Shown here one piece after another: positions 18,139-26,572 of a DNA stretch of 64,000 nt. Position 1 is the first letter of the stretch; each line of letters starts with the position of its first letter. The translations under genes and the position numbers were made by a program. Location of the stretch: assembly GCF_004365355.1 (NCBI RefSeq), contig NZ_SODP01000002.1:489741-553740 (forward strand). Reading direction: 5' to 3'. Below the pieces are notes generated by a model. The model had not been told where the DNA came from and did no database searches. It saw only the letters and a list, made by a program, of their open reading frames with translations. Source of the stretch: Kribbella pratensis (lineage in GTDB: Bacteria > Actinomycetota > Actinomycetes > Propionibacteriales > Kribbellaceae).

Positions 18139-18753
18139 ATGGAACAGGATGTCTCACCAGTCACCGCACTTGTGGTCACCGCAGCCGCGGGCGATCAACA
18201 GGCATGGCGGGAGCTCGTCGACCGCTACGCGCCCCTGCTCGTATCGGTCATTCGCGGGTTCCGGTTGACGCCGGCCGAGACCGAGGACGTCGCACAGACG
18301 GTGTGGCTGCGGCTCGTCGAGCACCTCGACAGCCTCCAGGAACCGCGAGCGATCCCCGGCTGGCTGGTCACGACCGCGCGCCGGGAATCGATCCGCTACC
18401 TGTCCTCCCAGCGCCACCGGAGGATGAGTGACCCGTTGAATGCCGAGCAGCCACCGGTCGCGGTCGAGGTTCCCGATCCGGACGAAGGACTCGTCCGGTC
18501 CGAGCGGCACCAGGTGCTGCTCGCCGGGCTGGCCGAACTACCGAGCCGGCAACGCGAACTGCTGTTGCTGCTGATGACCGACCCGCAACCGTCGTACGAC
18601 GAAATCAGGCGGCGGACCGGGATCCCGGTCGGCAGCATCGGCCCGACGCGGGCCCGTGCGCTCGAACGGCTGCGCAGAACGCCGGCCGTCAGAAGGTACG
18701 TCGCATCCGACCTGTCAGGAGGTGATCGGCATGACGCGGCATCGCTGGGATGA
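18139..18753 (+). CDS. ECF-like RNA polymerase sigma factor
   Basis: A 204-residue sigma-70-family factor with only regions 2 and 4. Region 2 (about residues 18-92) includes WRELVDRYAPLL, AETEDVAQTVWLRLVEHL and PGWLVTTARRESIRYL; region 4 (about 127-180) includes LPSRQRELLLLLMTD and IPVGSIGPTRARALERLRR, the recognition helix. It has no membrane part. It should direct polymerase to its own small regulon. No classical zinc anti-sigma factor follows; instead the 152-residue downstream gene overlaps it by 23 bases and is probably coupled. The TPR-CHAT and subtilase genes next to it make protease-controlled release of this factor an attractive hypothesis. Confidence 0.9.
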   Translation: MEQDVSPVTALVVTAAAGDQQAWRELVDRYAPLLVSVIRGFRLTPAETEDVAQTVWLRLVEHLDSLQEPRAIPGWLVTTARRESIRYLSSQRHRRMSDPLNAEQPPVAVEVPDPDEGLVRSERHQVLLAGLAELPSRQRELLLLLMTDPQPSYDEIRRRTGIPVGSIGPTRARALERLRRTPAVRRYVASDLSGGDRHDAASLG

Positions 18754-19189
18754 CGATGACCATCTCCTCGAGGATCTCGCGGCGGCCGTCCGTGCCACCG
18801 AACCGTTGGCACACACGATCGCCGAGCACGCCGAAGGCGCCCTGTCCTGGCGCACGATCGACGACGATCTGTTGCTGGCGAGCCTGACCTTCGACTCGTC
18901 GATGGCGTCGGCCGCGGACGTCCGGGCCGAGTCGAACGCGGACCGGGTCCTGGTGTTCACCTCAACGCCGCTGTCCGTGGAGTTGGAGGTGGTGCACTCC
19001 GAAGTCTTCGGTCAGATCCTGCCGCCCAGCGCAGCCGAAATCCGCATCGAGACCGCGGACGGCACGACGTACGACATCGTGGTCGACGAATCGGGCTTCT
19101 TCGAACTGCCGACCTTGCCTGCCGGTGCCATGCGGTTGCGGTGTGACACGGCTACCGGCCGCGTCGTCACGGACTGGGTGCAGTTGTGA
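18731..19189 (+). CDS. Sigma-coupled small acidic protein with transthyretin-like C-terminus
   Basis: A 152-residue cytosolic protein of unknown family. The N-terminal half is acidic and helical (DDDDHLLEDLAAAVRATE). The C-terminal half, EIRIETADGTTYDIVVDESG then FFELPTLPAGAMRLRC, has the pattern of a carboxypeptidase-regulatory/transthyretin-like beta-sandwich. Translation starts inside the sigma gene from a near-perfect AGGAGGTGA site, so it is made in step with the sigma factor, as anti-sigma partners often are. It ends seven bases from the convergent TPR-CHAT gene. An anti-sigma or protease-substrate role is inferred from context; no HTH or zinc motif is present. Confidence 0.75.
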   Translation: MTRHRWDDDDHLLEDLAAAVRATEPLAHTIAEHAEGALSWRTIDDDLLLASLTFDSSMASAADVRAESNADRVLVFTSTPLSVELEVVHSEVFGQILPPSAAEIRIETADGTTYDIVVDESGFFELPTLPAGAMRLRCDTATGRVVTDWVQL

Positions 19190-19196
19190 CCGGCCC

Positions 19197-21761
19197 TCAC
19201 GCGCCGAGAGCGATGAAGGATCGAGCGGTCGCGTCGTCCGATTCATGGGTCCGAGCGAGCGCTTCCGCGAGTCCGTCGCCGGCGCGCAGCTGTTCGTGCA
19301 GGCGCAGCATCAGCGGAACGGTCGCAGGGTCGGACACAGGTACGACGCTCGCGACCACTCCGGCCGATCCGAGCGCCACCAACGCACTGACCAGACCCAC
19401 CAGTTCGTCGGCACCACTCGGCCCACCGAGCGCCGAGCTGCAACTGGACAGGACCATGCGGTGCGGCGCTCGCTTCAGGCGTTCGAAGTCGTACACCGTG
19501 AGTGGGCCGTCATCCAGCTCGATCGCGGAGAACAGCGGACTGTCCGCGCGGAACGTGCCGTGCGCCGCCACATGCACAAGCGATGCCCCGTCGATCGCCT
19601 CCAGTACAGCGTCCGCCGTCGCGCTGCCGTCCGCGAGCAGGACAGCATCTGGGTACAGCTCGGCAAGCCGCCGTACCTCCTCCCGGCCGGCCGACAGGTG
19701 CGGTCCGCCGATCAGTACGACTCTGTCTACGCCAGGAGGCTTCGCCCGCATCGCGCGTACCCACGCCGCGGCTGACGGGACCACGGAGGTCGGACGTGTC
19801 CGCAACGACGGCAGAAGACTCCAAGGAACCGCATGCAGCCGGCCGGTCGGTACGACGACTACCGGTCCGTCGCCGAGGCGCTGCAGCGTGTTGCCCAGCA
19901 GAGCCGATTCGAGCCGCGCTCCGATCGGGTCGAGCAGGAGCTCGTGCCGGCCGCGCCGGGCGTTTTCGCGGCGGAGGGCGAACAAGGCATGCGAGAGGGC
20001 ATGAGTGGCCACCGAGGTCGGACCGATCGGCCGCAGCCGGACCTGGCGGTGCGAAGCCACCACGGCATACAGCTGGTCCTCGAGGTCGACAAGCTCCACC
20101 AGCGTCCGGTCCCCGAGCTGTTCGAGCAGCTCGGCGATCCGAAGCCGCTCGCGCCGTTCGTCGAGTTGCCCCGGCGTGAGCAGAACCCGCCGTCGTACTG
20201 CGGACTCGAGCCGCTCGCGTTCCCGATGTTGGTGACTCTTGCCCGGCCCACGATCGTGGCTCGACTCCATCCGCTGGGTGAGATCGCGCAGGGCGGCGAG
20301 GTCCGCGACGAGCCCATCATCTGCCGGCGGTCGCACCGGTGGAATCGCCAGCACCGTCGCGCGCCAACGCTCGCTCCACTCGAGCACTTGGCGACCACTG
20401 CCGTGCTCGACGGCGTGCCCGAGCGCCATGGCCGCGAGTTCCGCGCCCTGGGCTGTCGCGAGTGCGCGCAGTTCGGTTGCGCCCAGAGTCCGCACATAGA
20501 TCTCGATCAGGCTCAGGCCCTGCCTGCACGCGCCGAGCATGCCGCGCGACCGGCCGCTGTCCTGGTGCAGCAGTGCTTGGGCGAGCCAGCCGGCGCCGCG
20601 CGTTCGCAGGCCACGCTTCCGTGCCCTGGCCGCGATGCTCAGGTGCCGTACCGCTTCGGCGCTGTCGTTGCGTGCGAGTGCGATCCGGCCGGTCAACAGG
20701 TGTGCCTCCGCGGCGAGATCCCGATCGAGCTCGTCGAGCATCGCGCTGATGCGTTGGCCGGCGCGAAGCAGCGGCGCCGTCCGGCCGCCATTCGCAAAGC
20801 GAGTCTGCAGCAACGCAAGCTCTGCTCGTGCCGCCCACCAAGGACGCTGCTGTCGACGGAACAGCCTGATCGCGTCGCGGTTGCGGCGCTCGGCCAGCTC
20901 GAACGCGCCGGCCGCGTGCGCCGCCAGACCGGCGCACAGCAACAGCTCCGCGTGCCGCGCCGACGAGCCACGCTGCGCCTCGATCCGCTCGAGCGCACTG
21001 TTGATCCCGACCAGGGCTTCGTGGGTGAGGCCGGCCGCCAGCAGCATCAAGCACTTGTTGGCGTACAGATCGGGCTCCAGTACGCCGAGCCGCTCGACGA
21101 GCTGTTGCGCGTCGTCCGAGAGCTGCATCGCGGTCGGGAGATCACCGCGGGCGAACGCTGCAGCGCCGCGAGCCTGTCGCGCGTCGGCGTACTCGACCTC
21201 CTGGCCGGACTTCGCGAACAGCTCCTCGCTGCGGGCGAAGTCGTTGTCGGCGCGATCGATCACGCCCATCGCGAGCAGCACCATGGCCCGCATCTGGAAC
21301 GCGCGAGCCTCCCAGATCAGGTCCCCGGTGTCGGCCAGCGACTCGACCGCCTGTTCGGCATCCGCGAGCGCCTCGGCGTACCGGCCGAGCAGAGCTCCGA
21401 GGACCCAGGAACGACGGATCAGCAACCGGCCGGCGAGCACTCCGGTCCGGCCGGGTACGACGGCGTCGAGCGCGGCCAGCCCGCGCTCGGTCTGACCGCC
21501 CATCACCAGAGCCACGCCGAGCGTCGCGAGAATCTCGTCCTCGCGGTCGCGATCCGTCGTCCGGCGGATCGATCGGTACGCCGCCTTCAGTTCCGCGACC
21601 GCCTCGCGGATGTCGCCGAAATCGCGATGGACGAGACCTGCCGCGTGGTGGGCCGCCGCGGCCTCGGCGTCAGACGGCGTCCCCGCCAGCACCTCGTGAG
21701 CGATCCGCAGGGCCTCGGTCGGACGCGACAAAGCAAGCGCATGCAAGTCGTCGGCGTCCAT
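19197..21761 (-). CDS. TPR-CHAT caspase-like protein
   Basis: An 854-residue protein: about 430 residues of tetratricopeptide-like helical repeats (starting DADDLHALALSRPTEALRIA), a helical linker, then a C-terminal CHAT domain (about 590-854). CHAT is a caspase-fold cysteine peptidase domain; the expected dyad is present as His734 in VHVAAHGTF and Cys774 in VLSSCSSALGG, followed by GADELVGLVSAL. No signal peptide or membrane segment is seen. The start at 21761 was preferred because GGGAGG precedes it and the TPR begins there; an ATG at 21818 would add 19 residues. It is convergent with the sigma pair and divergent, with about 75 bases between, from the subtilase gene. Relatives include the TPR-CHAT peptidase of type III-E CRISPR systems. 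Confidence 0.9.
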   Translation of the reverse strand: MDADDLHALALSRPTEALRIAHEVLAGTPSDAEAAAAHHAAGLVHRDFGDIREAVAELKAAYRSIRRTTDRDREDEILATLGVALVMGGQTERGLAALDAVVPGRTGVLAGRLLIRRSWVLGALLGRYAEALADAEQAVESLADTGDLIWEARAFQMRAMVLLAMGVIDRADNDFARSEELFAKSGQEVEYADARQARGAAAFARGDLPTAMQLSDDAQQLVERLGVLEPDLYANKCLMLLAAGLTHEALVGINSALERIEAQRGSSARHAELLLCAGLAAHAAGAFELAERRNRDAIRLFRRQQRPWWAARAELALLQTRFANGGRTAPLLRAGQRISAMLDELDRDLAAEAHLLTGRIALARNDSAEAVRHLSIAARARKRGLRTRGAGWLAQALLHQDSGRSRGMLGACRQGLSLIEIYVRTLGATELRALATAQGAELAAMALGHAVEHGSGRQVLEWSERWRATVLAIPPVRPPADDGLVADLAALRDLTQRMESSHDRGPGKSHQHRERERLESAVRRRVLLTPGQLDERRERLRIAELLEQLGDRTLVELVDLEDQLYAVVASHRQVRLRPIGPTSVATHALSHALFALRRENARRGRHELLLDPIGARLESALLGNTLQRLGDGPVVVVPTGRLHAVPWSLLPSLRTRPTSVVPSAAAWVRAMRAKPPGVDRVVLIGGPHLSAGREEVRRLAELYPDAVLLADGSATADAVLEAIDGASLVHVAAHGTFRADSPLFSAIELDDGPLTVYDFERLKRAPHRMVLSSCSSALGGPSGADELVGLVSALVALGSAGVVASVVPVSDPATVPLMLRLHEQLRAGDGLAEALARTHESDDATARSFIALGA

Positions 21762-21836
21762 CGCAGCACCCGCCCTCCCAAACGCGGACAAGTCCGATCG
21801 TAGTACCGCAATGTCCATGGCAAGGGAGGGTGCAAC

Positions 21837-23147
21837 ATGTCAGAACAACAACGCCTCGAGGAAGCCGTCGACCTCATCCTGGAACGGGACCCCCGAGCAG
21901 CCGCCTACCCACCGAGCTGGCGCGAAGACGGGCGCGTCGAGTATTTCTACCGCCGCAACAGCATCCTGGTCCGCACGGCTGACGCCGAGCAGGTCCGGGA
22001 GACGCTGCGCGGGATTCTCTCGCAAGGCGACGAGAGCGCTCAGCGGGCTGATGTCGGTCACCTGCCGGTGATCGCCGGTGTCGTGAAGCTCGAGTGGCCC
22101 GGCGACGACTTCTCGACGCCGGAGATTCTCGAACAGCTGGACGAGTTGCACGGGGTCGGAACCGCGACTCCGGTCCACGGCCTGTCGCTGTGTCCCAACA
22201 GCGGTCACCCCTGCCCGGCGACCGAACCTGCCGTCATCGCGTCCAAGTCCTTCAGTCCCGTGCCGCCGGTGAGCGACGGGATCTGCTGCGGGACGCACGG
22301 CTGGGACGGTGACGGTGTCGTGGTGGGCGTCGTGGACGACGGTTTGTTCCAGGAGGCGCCGAAGATGTGGCCGTGGATGGCGGGCGTCTACGGCGATCCC
22401 GAGAATCCGTTCGACGCGAACAAGTTCATCGAGCCGTACGCCGGTCACGGGACCTTCGTCGCCGGATGCGTGCGATCCGTCGCGCCGCACGCGGTGGTCC
22501 AGGTGAAGCGGGCGGAAGAGCTCGCGGGCCTGGCGTACGAGGACGAGATCATCCGGCGGATGGTCGAGGTGATGGACAGTGGTGCGGACGTCATCGTCTG
22601 CGAGTTCGACGGCATCACCCGGTTGCATCTGCCGATGCTCACCTTCAGTGCCTTCTACGACGAGTATCTGCGGCACGTGAACGTGGTCGTCGTCGCCCCG
22701 GCCGGCAACGACACGAGCCGGCTGCCGACGTACCCCGCGGCGTACTCGTGGGTGGTCGGGGTCGGCGCCCTGTCGGCGAACGGAACCTACCGGGCCGACT
22801 TCACCAACTACGGCGGCTGGGTCGACGTGTACGCACCCGGCGTGGATCTCGTCAATGCCTTCGTGGTCGGCGACTACAAGACCATCCACGAGCACCCGCA
22901 GCAGACGCGACACTTCGACGGACTGTGCAACTGGAGCGGGACCTCGTTCTCGGCTCCATTGGTGGCCGGGATGATCGCGGCGCGGATGTCCGGGACCGGC
23001 GAGAACGCACCGCAAGCAACCGAGGCCCTCCTGCGGTTCGCCCGCAGCCAGGCTGTCCCCGGAGTCGGACCGGTGCTGTTACCCGACCAGGTGTGCCGTA
23101 CGCCGCAGGAACCGCGTCGGACCGGATGCGATTGCGCGTGTGGGTGA
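21837..23147 (+). CDS. Cytosolic subtilisin-like serine protease (S8)
   Basis: A 436-residue S8 peptidase with a complete catalytic set: Asp167 (VVGVVDDGLF), His204 (YAGHGTFVAG), oxyanion Asn291 (VAPAGNDTS) and Ser370 (WSGTSFSAPLVAG). The first 150 residues form a domain of unknown type containing LILERDPRAAAYPPSW and a short Cys pair (SLCPNSGHPCP). There is no signal peptide or membrane anchor, unlike secreted subtilases and mycosins, so it should act in the cytosol. It ends in a cysteine-rich tail, GCDCACG. AAGGGAGGG precedes the ATG. It shares a short divergent promoter region with the TPR-CHAT gene, which suggests joint control and a two-protease system. Confidence 0.88.
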   Translation: MSEQQRLEEAVDLILERDPRAAAYPPSWREDGRVEYFYRRNSILVRTADAEQVRETLRGILSQGDESAQRADVGHLPVIAGVVKLEWPGDDFSTPEILEQLDELHGVGTATPVHGLSLCPNSGHPCPATEPAVIASKSFSPVPPVSDGICCGTHGWDGDGVVVGVVDDGLFQEAPKMWPWMAGVYGDPENPFDANKFIEPYAGHGTFVAGCVRSVAPHAVVQVKRAEELAGLAYEDEIIRRMVEVMDSGADVIVCEFDGITRLHLPMLTFSAFYDEYLRHVNVVVVAPAGNDTSRLPTYPAAYSWVVGVGALSANGTYRADFTNYGGWVDVYAPGVDLVNAFVVGDYKTIHEHPQQTRHFDGLCNWSGTSFSAPLVAGMIAARMSGTGENAPQATEALLRFARSQAVPGVGPVLLPDQVCRTPQEPRRTGCDCACG

Positions 23148-23165
23148 GCGGTGCTGTGATGAAGG

Positions 23166-23360
23166 ATGGCCAGAACACATCGGATGGACTGTACGGCGAG
23201 CCCGGCCGGCTTGCTTTTCGAGTGTCTTGACGGCTGCGGCCGTCGCGTCGTGGTCGACGGGATGAGCGGAGACCTCACCATCGTCGACCACGGTGACCGT
23301 GCGGCGCTGCACCAGAGTTCGAATGGAGGCGTCGAACTGACCTCGACCCGCGTCGACTAA
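23166..23360 (+). CDS. Small cysteine-containing protein
   Basis: A 64-residue protein starting 18 bases after the subtilase stop in the same direction. Its core is GLLFECLDGCGRRVVVDG followed by a DHGDRAALH-type segment, a pattern I associate with small actinobacterial proteins of unknown role. The CLDGC pair could bind metal. The ribosome site is weak for the ATG at 23166, and the ATG at 23184 (MDCTASP) may be the real start. It may be co-expressed with the protease. Confidence 0.6.
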   Translation: MARTHRMDCTASPAGLLFECLDGCGRRVVVDGMSGDLTIVDHGDRAALHQSSNGGVELTSTRVD

Positions 23361-23369
23361 CGACCCGCG

Positions 23370-23960
23370 TCACGACCGCGTGGCAGACCGGAGCGACAGG
23401 CTCATCACGCCGTCGCCCTCGACGTGCACGTAGACGTCGAGCCGCATCCCGTCGTCGACGTACACGCTGCCGTGTCCGGTGGCATCCGCCTCCTGGCGTA
23501 CGCCGTCGGCGTCGAGCCAGGCGATCGTCCCGTCCAGCACATAGTCGTAGTTCCCGGGCGACGTCGCCGTCACCTGCTGGGTCACAATCGGCTCGTCAAC
23601 GCTCGCGTACAGCGAGGCGACCTTCGATCCCTCGAGTACGACGTCGATCCTCTCCTCCAGCGCACCATCGGTGAGCTGGTCGGACAGAGTGAGCGCGATG
23701 TCGTCCGCAACCGGCGTCGAGCTCGAAGGAGTCTCGGTACTCGGGCTGGACAGCTGCGTCGGCGGCGTCGGTTGCTGGGTCGGGCTGACCTGGATGATCT
23801 TGCTGGCGCCGCCGGCATCGAACGCGTCGGTTGCCACCAGCACCGGCACCAGCGCGCTGACCAGGCCGATCACCGCGGTCAGGATCTGGCCAAACGTCCC
23901 CAGCCGGCTCCACAGGCCCTCCGGCCGGTCGTCACCCCGTCTGGGTTCTTCGGTATTCAC
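23370..23960 (-). CDS. Single-pass membrane protein, unknown function
   Basis: A 196-residue protein with a charged cytosolic N-terminus (1-20), one membrane helix (about 24-44), a Thr/Ser/Pro-rich linker (about 55-85) and a beta-rich domain of about 100 residues outside the membrane, ending YVDDGMRLDVYVHVEGDG. No catalytic motif is visible. It is convergent with the subtilase/small-protein pair, nine bases apart, and lies 65 bases downstream of the GH32-like gene on the same strand with its own good ribosome site (GCAGGAGGCAAC). Whether it belongs with the protease locus or the sugar locus cannot be told from sequence. Confidence 0.65.
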   Translation of the reverse strand: MNTEEPRRGDDRPEGLWSRLGTFGQILTAVIGLVSALVPVLVATDAFDAGGASKIIQVSPTQQPTPPTQLSSPSTETPSSSTPVADDIALTLSDQLTDGALEERIDVVLEGSKVASLYASVDEPIVTQQVTATSPGNYDYVLDGTIAWLDADGVRQEADATGHGSVYVDDGMRLDVYVHVEGDGVMSLSLRSATRS

Positions 23961-24025
23961 GTTGCCTCCTGCGGTCGAGAAAGATGCTCTCTATCTCGGA
24001 CCGCGGGCCGGCGGACGGTGATACC

Positions 24026-25426
24026 TCAGCTGTTGACGGTAAAACTGATGACGTCGGCGCCGCCATCGGTGACAAAGAAGCCGACCTGGCCCGGGCCGGG
24101 GTCGTCGCAGCGGAAGGACAGGGCGACGCGGTTGTCGAGGATCGCCTGGCCGGTGGTGCCCCGAAGCAAGACTTGAAGGGTGTGGCGGCCGGGCGGGAGC
24201 GGACAGGGACGTTCGAGATCGACAGCGTGCGGGATGTCGCCCTTCACCTGCCACTGGGCGGGGCCGGTGCGGCCTCTGGGCCACGTGTCCAGGACTACCC
24301 GGTTCTGCCGGGGTTCCAGGCGGATGATGGTGGCCTGCTCGCCGTCGGCCGAGGCGTGGAGCAGCAGACCCACGGATTGAGTGCCTGGGGCAACATCTAC
24401 GGTCAGCTGGACGAGGCAGTCGGCCGGGATCGGGTCGGCCATCCAGGCGGCATAGCGATCGGTCGCACCCTGGCCTGGCGAGGTTGGCGCGCCGTCGACC
24501 GGCTTCAGCGAGACCTGCTGTACGTCGGCGTACGTCGTACGGAGCTCTTCAGGCAGTGTGAACGCGAGCGTGCCGTCGTCCTCCTGATGGGCTTCGAGTA
24601 CGGCGAGGTCGCCGGCCCACTGCCATGCACCGTCTTGTTTTGTGGGGATCCAGCCTATGAAGAAGCGGCGGTTGTCGTGTTCGACGGACTTGGCCGCGTA
24701 GAACGCTCGGCCGTCGACGGTGTCGCGGGCCGGGGCAAGCCAGGGGCCGTCCGGGTCGCGGGAGATGCGGTAGCGGGTTTGGAAGGCGTCGCTGAATTCG
24801 GAGTACGCCAGGTACCACCAGTCGCCCCACTGGAAGACGTCGGGACACTCCTGGGTGATGTAGCGGTGCGGCTCCCACAACGGTCGCGCCAGAGTCCATT
24901 GCTCCAGGTCGCTCGAAGTCAGGCGGGCGACGACACCGCACCGGCGATCCGGTCGGCCGGCGTACCGGGCGGCGAGGACCATCTGCCATGGCTGATCCGG
25001 CGCCACCCTGTAAACAAAGGGATCTCGCCAGTCCTGCGGAACATAACCATCGGGCGCACCGAAGGTGAGGTCAGGCAGCTTCGTCCAGCGCGTCGGGTCG
25101 CCGTCGCTGACGGCATGGCAGACCACTTGGAACGAGCCGTCGGCATCCCCGCGCCGGGGATTGTGGCCCGTGTAGAACAGATGCAACTGCGAACCGTCCG
25201 CGATCACGCTGCCCGTGTAGCAGTCGAAGTCGACGGCGTCGCGGTCACCGGCAGGCAGTACGACGCCATGGTCGGTGTACTCCACGAAGTCGGTCGTGGA
25301 AAGGAGCGCCCAGGGCATACCGGTCCGCTCATCCAATGGCGGGTCCGGGCGCTCGTCCAGCAAGTAGAACAACCAGATCCGGCCGTCATAGCTGAACGGG
25401 ATGACGTCACCGACGTACCCGCTCAT
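24026..25426 (-). CDS. GH32-like intracellular beta-fructosidase
   Basis: A 466-residue five-bladed-propeller glycosidase of the GH32/GH68 fold with a C-terminal beta-sandwich (about 320-466). The usual NDPNG nucleophile motif is absent; the first blade instead reads YVGDVIPFSYDGRIWLFYLL, with Asp in the equivalent place. The second motif DWRDPFV and the acid motif QECPDVFQ are intact. There is no signal peptide. Its ATG overlaps the stop of the LacI regulator, so the two form one operon facing away from the transporter operon. It likely trims fructo-oligosaccharides after import; exact linkage is unknown. Confidence 0.82.
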   Translation of the reverse strand: MSGYVGDVIPFSYDGRIWLFYLLDERPDPPLDERTGMPWALLSTTDFVEYTDHGVVLPAGDRDAVDFDCYTGSVIADGSQLHLFYTGHNPRRGDADGSFQVVCHAVSDGDPTRWTKLPDLTFGAPDGYVPQDWRDPFVYRVAPDQPWQMVLAARYAGRPDRRCGVVARLTSSDLEQWTLARPLWEPHRYITQECPDVFQWGDWWYLAYSEFSDAFQTRYRISRDPDGPWLAPARDTVDGRAFYAAKSVEHDNRRFFIGWIPTKQDGAWQWAGDLAVLEAHQEDDGTLAFTLPEELRTTYADVQQVSLKPVDGAPTSPGQGATDRYAAWMADPIPADCLVQLTVDVAPGTQSVGLLLHASADGEQATIIRLEPRQNRVVLDTWPRGRTGPAQWQVKGDIPHAVDLERPCPLPPGRHTLQVLLRGTTGQAILDNRVALSFRCDDPGPGQVGFFVTDGGADVISFTVNS

Positions 25427-26466
25427 CGACCACGCCTCGGCGGTGCGGCGACCGAGTCGCGCTCGATCAGTTCACAGTCGACGACAATCCGTTCGGGCGC
25501 GTCCTCCGGCGAGCCGAGCACAAGTTCGCCGGCGCGACGGCCGAGCATCAGGTGGGGCAACGCCGCCGTGGTCAACCCCGGACGCACCTGGTCGGCGACA
25601 TCGGGCTGATCGTCGAAGCCGACGATGCTGACGTCCTTGGGGCAGTCCAGCCCGAGCGCATGCAGGGCAAGCATCGCCCCGATCGCCATCCGGTCGTTCC
25701 CGCAGACCAGAGCGGTCGACCGGTGCTCGGTCACCACTTCCGTCGCCAGGTCGTAGCCCGACCCGATCTGGTAGTTGCCGTACCGATGCACGAGGTCGGC
25801 CGGACGGAGACCGGCCGCGCGAGCGGCGTCGTCGAACCCGCGCCGACGCTCCTTGCAGGCGTAGTCGTTCCGCATGCCGCCGAGGAAGGCGACCTCGCGA
25901 TGCCCGCGCTCGAACACCGAGGCCGCAGCGGCGCGACCACCGGCGTACTCGTCGGCCAGCAGGACGGTGTCGGCCTTGCCCTCCTCGGGCCAGCAATTGA
26001 CGAAGATCGTCCGGATCCCGTCGAGCCGTGGACTGCGATGGAGCGGCTTCGGCGCGAGTGACGCGTACACGATCGCCGCGACCCCCTGGCCCACCAGGCT
26101 CGCCACCGCATCGTCGCCCTCGCCCGGATCACCGGTCGTGTCGACGACCATGCAGACGTAACCGGCCGGCTGGACCACCTGCTGGAGACCGAGCACGATC
26201 AGACCGGCGTACGGCTGGGAGACGATGCCGCTGGTCACGACGCCGACCGTGAACGACTTGTTCGACCGCAGCAGCTGCGCCGCCCGGTTCGGCACGAAAT
26301 CGAGCTCGGCCGCGGCCTCCAGCACGCGCCGCCGCGTCTCCTCGGCCACCGCCACGTCGCGGCGATCGTTGAGGACGAACGACACGGTGGGCTGGGACAC
26401 CCCGGCGCGCCGGGCGACATCGGTCATCGTGACGCGCTTCGGCCGGCCGGCCGGCTGCTTCGCCAT
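25423..26466 (-). CDS. LacI-family repressor of the fructan cluster
   Basis: A 347-residue LacI/GalR regulator: N-terminal helix-turn-helix (RVTMTDVARRAGVSQPTVSF, about residues 10-30), hinge helix (NRAAQLLRSNKSFTVGVV) and a periplasmic-binding-protein-like ligand domain. The ATG at 26466 is chosen because the family signature begins there; the longer open frame runs through operator DNA. Two copies of a perfect 12-bp palindrome lie in the intergenic region shared with the binding-protein gene, which fits autoregulation and control of the transporter operon. A fructo-oligosaccharide or fructose inducer is inferred. Confidence 0.9.
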   Translation of the reverse strand: MAKQPAGRPKRVTMTDVARRAGVSQPTVSFVLNDRRDVAVAEETRRRVLEAAAELDFVPNRAAQLLRSNKSFTVGVVTSGIVSQPYAGLIVLGLQQVVQPAGYVCMVVDTTGDPGEGDDAVASLVGQGVAAIVYASLAPKPLHRSPRLDGIRTIFVNCWPEEGKADTVLLADEYAGGRAAAASVFERGHREVAFLGGMRNDYACKERRRGFDDAARAAGLRPADLVHRYGNYQIGSGYDLATEVVTEHRSTALVCGNDRMAIGAMLALHALGLDCPKDVSIVGFDDQPDVADQVRPGLTTAALPHLMLGRRAGELVLGSPEDAPERIVVDCELIERDSVAAPPRRGR

Positions 26467-26526
26467 GGTCCCCCTTAACGGTGAGCGGCTGTGTGACCGC
26501 AGCCAATTTTCTATCACAGCTGGACC

Positions 26527-26538
26527 CAATACGTATTG
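26527..26538. promoter_or_regulatory. LacI-type operator 1
   Basis: CAATACGTATTG, a perfect 12-bp palindrome with the central CG typical of LacI-family sites, 61 bases from the repressor start. It is one of two identical copies. Confidence 0.8.
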
Positions 26539-26572
26539 CGTCCCACCGTACACCGCTGCTAACGTCCCGGGT

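Noticed and set aside
19833..21803. A 656-codon plus-strand open frame opposite the TPR-CHAT gene
   Set aside because: It mirrors the TPR-CHAT frame and lacks domain content; the minus strand has the CHAT catalytic motifs.
19197..21818. TPR-CHAT gene as part of a type III-E CRISPR locus
   Set aside because: No Cas7-11 effector, cas1/cas2 or repeat array lies nearby; the similarity is limited to the TPR-CHAT plus sigma-factor logic.
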